DNA of 35,990 nucleotides from Candidatus Muproteobacteria bacterium RBG_16_65_34 (GTDB lineage: Bacteria; Pseudomonadota; Gammaproteobacteria; Acidiferrobacterales; Sulfurifustaceae): the NCBI GenBank assembly GCA_001785115.1, contig MFSU01000049.1, positions 812-36,801 on the forward strand, given 5' to 3'. The notes beneath the pieces are model-generated. The model was given only the letters and a program-made list of their open reading frames with translations, was not told where the DNA came from and ran no database searches. A program made the translations under genes and the position numbers. Position 1 is the first letter of the stretch; every line of letters begins with the position of its first letter. Positions 32,418 through 35,990 of the stretch are shown here, piece after piece.

Positions 32418-34391
32418 TTAAATCACTCTTTCGTTCCCCCCATCCACCGGCACCTGCGCGCCGGTGGTCTTGGCGAACAGCGGGCCGCACATCTCGGCGG
32501 CCAATTCGGCGACATCGCGGCTCGTGACCTCAACCTTGAGCACGTTCTTCTTCTTGTACTGCTCGACGGTCAGCCCGTAGTGCGCGGCGCGGGCCTTGAG
32601 CACCTCGTCGGTCCAAATGCCGGTGTCGAACACGGCGTCGGGGTGAAGCGCGTTGAGACGGATGCCGTCGGCGCCCCATTCGAGCGCGGCGACCCGCATG
32701 AGCTGGGTCAGCGCGGCCTTGGAGGCGGAGTAGGCCGCCGCGCCCGGACCGGGCGCGGGGACGTTCTTCGAGCCGATCACGACGACACGTCCGCCGTTGG
32801 GGGCGAGTTTCAACAGCGCATGCGCCTCGCGCATGAGGGTGAGGTTTGCGTCGAGATTGAGGCGCAGGACGCGATCCCACTCCGGTGTCGTCAGGGATTC
32901 GATGCGGCAGCCCGGCGGAAACACCCCGGCGTTGAGGATCAGCATGTCCACCCCGCCGAAGGCGCGCGCGGTTCTTTCCAAGGCGTCTCCAAGCTGCGCC
33001 TCGTCGGTCACGTCGCACTTGAGGCCGAGATAATCCGCGCGCTTGAAAAGCGTCTCGATGGCGGGATTGATGTCGAGACCGGCAACGGCCGCGCCGCGCG
33101 CAAGCAGCGACTCGACACAGGCCTTGCCGATGCCCGAGGCCGCGCCGGTTACGAGCGCGACCTCGCCGGTGAATACTGGCGGTCTTCCGCCGCTTCTAAG
33201 CTTCGCCTGCTCCAGATCCCAGTACTCGACATCGAAAATGTCTCGCGCCGGAAGCGCGCGCCAACCGCCGAGCAGCTCCGCTTGCTGGACGATCTCCAGG
33301 GTATGCGCATAGATGTCGAAGACCATCGCCGCGTCCTGGGCGCTGCGCCCGGCGGTGCAGACCCCGAGCGCGGAATCGAGGATCACCCGCGGCGCATTGT
33401 CGAGCATGGTCTTGGGCTCCCGCGCCTTCGGCGCATGCTCGTCGAAGTATTGGCGATACGCCTCTGCATAAGCCGTCACATCGCGCCCGATCATCGGCAC
33501 GCGCTTGGTGCGGATCGCATGGTCCGGCGTCGCCGGTCCCTGCTGCGAGATCGCCCCGATATCGGGGCGGTTCGCAAACGCAAGGCTTTGGGCGTCGTCG
33601 TGTACGGCGAGGATTACGGGGAAACCGGCGGCCTCCGAGATCCCACGGCGCAACTCGGCAACCTCCCGCCGCGACGGTCCCGTTGTCGCTGGAACGGCGG
33701 ACGCCGGAATGTCCCACGCTTTGCGTTGCTTGAGGTACTCCTCGGCCCGGGTCACGAGCGCGATCATGCGCTCGTAAGATTCTCTTGCGGTCTCGCCGAA
33801 GGCGAAGATGCCGTGGTTCATCAGCACCATGCCGGTCGTGTTCTTCCCGGCCTGCTTCGGAAACTCCTCGGCGCACAAGCGCGCGAGATCGAAGCCGGGC
33901 ATTACATAGGGAATCACCACGACCGAATCGCCGTAAATCTCGCGAATGCGGTCCGCGCCTCCGGGCGTATTCGCGATCGTGACGACCGCATCGGCGTGGG
34001 TGTGGTCGACGTACCGGTAAGGCAGGATCGCGTGCAGGATGGCCTCGACCGAAGGCGTGGGCGCATCCGCCCGCAGCATGTGCGCGCGCAGCTCGTTCAC
34101 CATCTGCGGATCGGAGAGGGTCTTGAGCTGCGCCAGCTTGAGCAGCCGCGCCATCCGCACCGGCGAGAACCCCTTCTCCTCGATCGCCTCCAGGTCCCAG
34201 CCGCTGCCCTTCACATAGAGGATGGTCTCCTCTTCGCCAAGGATGTTTTTCTCTTTGATCTTAACTGAGGTGTTGCCGCCGCCATGCAGCACCAGCGCCT
34301 TCTCGCGCCCGAGCAGCCGCGAGGTATAAACGCGCAACCCGAGATCGCCGCGGTACCGAGACGCTTCGCTGTCGTTCCAGAGGCTTTTCAT
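32418..34391 (-). CDS. Bifunctional class II aldolase / short-chain dehydrogenase fusion
   Basis: 657 residues. Residues 1-390 are a class II aldolase/adducin domain: LHGGGNTSVK at 35-44, then HTHADAVV at 130-137 with metal-binding histidines 130 and 132, and LMNHGIFAFGETA. Residues about 405-657 are a short-chain dehydrogenase: TGAASGIGKA for NAD(P) binding, then NAG and the catalytic YSASK. Fusions of this kind are often labelled rhamnulose-1-phosphate aldolase/lactaldehyde dehydrogenase and link sugar-phosphate cleavage to oxidation of the aldehyde product. The true substrate cannot be read here, and no sugar-transport or rhamnose genes are nearby. Both domains look complete; total length is slightly shorter than the 680-700 usual for the family. 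Confidence 0.9.
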   Translation of the reverse strand: MKSLWNDSEASRYRGDLGLRVYTSRLLGREKALVLHGGGNTSVKIKEKNILGEEETILYVKGSGWDLEAIEEKGFSPVRMARLLKLAQLKTLSDPQMVNELRAHMLRADAPTPSVEAILHAILPYRYVDHTHADAVVTIANTPGGADRIREIYGDSVVVIPYVMPGFDLARLCAEEFPKQAGKNTTGMVLMNHGIFAFGETARESYERMIALVTRAEEYLKQRKAWDIPASAVPATTGPSRREVAELRRGISEAAGFPVILAVHDDAQSLAFANRPDIGAISQQGPATPDHAIRTKRVPMIGRDVTAYAEAYRQYFDEHAPKAREPKTMLDNAPRVILDSALGVCTAGRSAQDAAMVFDIYAHTLEIVQQAELLGGWRALPARDIFDVEYWDLEQAKLRSGGRPPVFTGEVALVTGAASGIGKACVESLLARGAAVAGLDINPAIETLFKRADYLGLKCDVTDEAQLGDALERTARAFGGVDMLILNAGVFPPGCRIESLTTPEWDRVLRLNLDANLTLMREAHALLKLAPNGGRVVVIGSKNVPAPGPGAAAYSASKAALTQLMRVAALEWGADGIRLNALHPDAVFDTGIWTDEVLKARAAHYGLTVEQYKKKNVLKVEVTSRDVAELAAEMCGPLFAKTTGAQVPVDGGNERVI

Positions 34392-34453
34392 TTGTGGTCG
34401 GGTGGTTGGTGGGCGGACATTATTTATCGCTGACGATGCTGGAAGCGGCTTTC

Positions 34454-34476
34454 AAGGACTCTGACCCCCTTGGCCG
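34454..34476. repeat. GACTCTGACCCCCTTGG-type border sequence
   Basis: AAGGACTCTGACCCCCTTGG lies just downstream of the 253-residue gene and resembles the TCTGGCCCC end at 21230-21243. It may mark the left edge of the foreign segment that continues to the right end of the window. Confidence 0.3.
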
Positions 34477-35238
34477 CTATTTCTTGATAGAGCTGACGAA
34501 GTACCGCATCTCCGGCGTCATGAAATCAGTGGAGCGCGAACCTACATATAACGTCATGGTCGAGGAGTCTCCTATATGGTTAATCACTCGAAACGTGAGT
34601 GATCCTCTTTCAGAATCTTTTGTCCCTGTAACAGTGCCAACTGTTCCGTAGCTATCTACACGATATTCAAAGGCAGGCAGTTTCAGACCAAGGCGAGACG
34701 AAATTATCTTCATATAGCTATACATCTGCTCTTTATTAGGCCTAGTTCCGCCCGACACTGGATGCGAACCGCATTCGGCACGTAAGAATGCGGTTCCATT
34801 TTCAACAGTGAGTTGAGCCCCATGCAGAGGGACCAACTTGCCGACTGTATTCTCGATATCAACTGAGTAGAGTTTAGGAACATCTGGAAATCGAACAACA
34901 TATTCACAGCCTTGGGGCTGAAATCTATAGCCATCGGTTCGAACCGACGCTTCATATGAAGTTACAGTAATACTGCTCGCGGCTAGAATGAGCCACACAA
35001 GCGCAGCCACCCCAAATGCCGTTTTATCAGCGACAGGGCTATTGACGATTTTTCGGAACAGCATGACGATACTTACGGCAACGACAGGAACAAGCACGAG
35101 CGCTATTACTTTGCCCAAGATAAGGGGAAGCACCTCGACTAGCAGATCCCCGCGGAACGCACCTTCGCGCCAAGTGAGGTAAAGTGCGATTACGATACTG
35201 GCCAGAGTAAGCGTGATCCAAAAGATTGGCCTTTTCAT
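34477..35238 (-). CDS. Membrane protein of unknown function, probable integron cassette gene
   Basis: 253 residues. Three hydrophobic helices occupy residues about 5-22, 34-60 and 73-92. The remaining 160 residues form a soluble, presumably periplasmic domain with two cysteines (QGCEYVVRF and RAECGSH) and a strand-rich C-terminus. No family is recognised. G+C content is far below that of the neighbouring aldolase gene. The ATG follows a core-like GTTAAAA (35258-35252 on the minus strand) by about 13 bases, the spacing usual for integron cassette genes. No attC-like site is seen after its own stop; instead a GACTCTGACCCC-type sequence is present. Confidence 0.65.
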   Translation of the reverse strand: MKRPIFWITLTLASIVIALYLTWREGAFRGDLLVEVLPLILGKVIALVLVPVVAVSIVMLFRKIVNSPVADKTAFGVAALVWLILAASSITVTSYEASVRTDGYRFQPQGCEYVVRFPDVPKLYSVDIENTVGKLVPLHGAQLTVENGTAFLRAECGSHPVSGGTRPNKEQMYSYMKIISSRLGLKLPAFEYRVDSYGTVGTVTGTKDSERGSLTFRVINHIGDSSTMTLYVGSRSTDFMTPEMRYFVSSIKK

Positions 35239-35251
35239 ATTCGTGGTTGCC

Positions 35252-35323
35252 TTTTAACGCAGAACCAACCGGCCGAGGGCCCGCGCCAGCGGGACTGAGG
35301 TCCGGTTAAATGTCGTGTTAGAT
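35252..35323 (-). repeat. attC-like site (integron recombination site)
   Basis: Read on the minus strand, ATCTAAC (35323-35317) fits the RYYYAAC box and GTTAAAA (35258-35252) fits GTTRRRY except for the last base. Between them are the inner boxes TTTAACCGG and CCGGTTGGT, and a central CCCGC-TGGC-GCGGG hairpin, so the 72 bases fold as an imperfect palindrome. The stop codon of the preceding gene lies inside the first box, as is common in cassettes. Confidence 0.55.
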
Positions 35324-35767
35324 GCCATACTTTTGCTGCAAATGAAACTGCACGCCTCTCCTGAGGCGTTTGACCAGATGTTGTGTCAGAGCCGGATCTG
35401 GCAGGGTGTAACCATGCCCTGAAATTCGATATTCGAATCGCTTTGAAAGGTAATCGAGATTCAGTACTCGAACGATGGCGACATCTACTCCGCTCGTGCC
35501 AATAAGACTACCAATACCTCGGTGGCAAGCTTCGTTGTACAGCTTTAGAAGGTCATGCCCAAACTTCCCGGACTTGAGTTCGGTCGCTGATACTCCTTCT
35601 GCTAGGAGGTAGCTCTTGAGAAAGAGCTCAATTGTACGGCCCCATAGAAAGTATTTCGGGAGCGGATCGACTTTCACCGCATCGCGAACCGCGCGAGCGG
35701 CATCATCGAATACTGCCGCGTGCGTATACAGGCTGCGTGCGGTTGTGGATGTGGAGCGGATGGTCAT
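35318..35767 (-). CDS. HEPN-like hypothetical protein, probable integron cassette gene
   Basis: 149 residues, mostly helical. The WGRTIELFLKSYLLAEGVSA and KSGKFGHDLLKLYNEA segments resemble HEPN-domain proteins. An R-x4-H pattern (R137-GVQF-H142) near the C-terminus could be the HEPN ribonuclease motif, although its position after the last helix is unusual. The ATG follows GTTAGAC, a perfect GTTRRRY core site, by only 4 bases, and the stop lies in an attC-like site, so it looks like a complete cassette. Possible roles include a toxin or a defence nuclease; this is inference only. Low G+C supports transfer. Confidence 0.6.
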   Translation of the reverse strand: MTIRSTSTTARSLYTHAAVFDDAARAVRDAVKVDPLPKYFLWGRTIELFLKSYLLAEGVSATELKSGKFGHDLLKLYNEACHRGIGSLIGTSGVDVAIVRVLNLDYLSKRFEYRISGHGYTLPDPALTQHLVKRLRRGVQFHLQQKYGI

Positions 35768-35990
35768 CTGCGTCTAACGAGACTGTAGAAAAGCCCCCTG
35801 TTTTCGGACCTTGTCTTACCAGAATCCGCACAGCGCTACAAAAGTGCTGTTGTGTCCGTAAAGCTCAACGATAGCGCAAAATGCCGTCGGTGAAGGCTCT
35901 GACGCGGTTCTAACAGTTCGTTGAAAAACTCGTTTTTCAACAAACTGCGGTGCGGCATAGGGACGCGCCGCCATTTTTCGAACACGTTAA
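35768..35990. other. Right-end intergenic region with core site and palindrome
   Basis: 223 bases without a supported gene. GTCTAAC at 35774-35780 is GTTAGAC on the minus strand, a cassette core-site match. CAGTTCGTTGAAAAAC (35914-35929) and GTTTTTCAACAAACTG (35932-35947) form an inverted repeat with a 10-bp perfect inner stem, perhaps a terminator or an element end. A second TTCTAAC at 35907-35913 may belong to another recombination site. An integrase gene, if present, would lie beyond the window. Confidence 0.5.

Noticed and set aside
32580-34268. Plus-strand open frame of 562 codons opposite the aldolase/dehydrogenase
   Set aside because: Antisense shadow; low-complexity translation without motifs.

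Overview
The window is a GC-rich (mostly around two-thirds G+C by eye) chromosomal segment. Gene content suggests a sulfur-oxidising gammaproteobacterium: a flavocytochrome c sulfide dehydrogenase pair (fccAB), hemW next to hemJ, priA, a TolC/RND efflux operon, an OxyR/catalase pair and an LpoB-type lipoprotein cluster. The genus cannot be fixed from this sequence alone.

Layout. 1-442 (-): edge-truncated AraC/methyltransferase (Ada-like) gene. 606-2218 (+): hemW and hemJ. 2376-8483 (+): an OxyR paralogue, then a TolC-type channel, a very short adaptor-like lipoprotein and an RND pump. A 37-bp OxyR-like operator abuts a plausible -35 in front of this operon. 8538-9608 (+): YdjM-type membrane protein, convergent with priA (9752-11959, -). 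12515-13120 (+): nitroreductase, overlapping tail to tail with a GGDEF-EAL protein (13110-15587, -). 15901-16785 (+): fructosamine-kinase family protein. 17089-19011 (-): small exported protein and katA, divergent from a second oxyR (19155-20093, +) across another OxyR-like site. 20280-21191 (+): YlqF-type GTPase. 21270-23993 (-): two lower-GC exported proteins of unknown function. 24059-27677 (-): four consecutive lipoproteins (LPP20, LpoB, COG3014 family, LPP20). 27896-29338 (+): beta-CASP nuclease. 29760-31478 (+): fccAB, behind a 421-bp upstream region rich in candidate regulatory sites. 31496-31840 (+): a Nudix gene that seems to have lost an internal segment. 31884-32261 (-): small basic protein. 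32418-34391 (-): aldolase/short-chain dehydrogenase fusion. 34477-35767 (-): two lower-GC genes that look like integron cassettes, one with an attC-like site.

Themes. Oxidative-stress control recurs: two OxyR proteins, both with cysteines at 199 and 208, and two OxyR-like operators placed next to candidate -35 elements of katA and the efflux operon. Small intergenic repeats are also prominent: inverted CGCAGAG/CGCAGAT elements, tandem AACAGGATT tracts, a 161-bp MITE-like element and several hairpins. In places these repeats supply stop codons or the N-terminal codons of neighbouring genes. The two genes that end inside a CGCAGAT repeat (the adaptor and the Nudix protein) are also the two that look internally shortened.

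No rRNA, tRNA, CRISPR array or complete insertion sequence was recognised.
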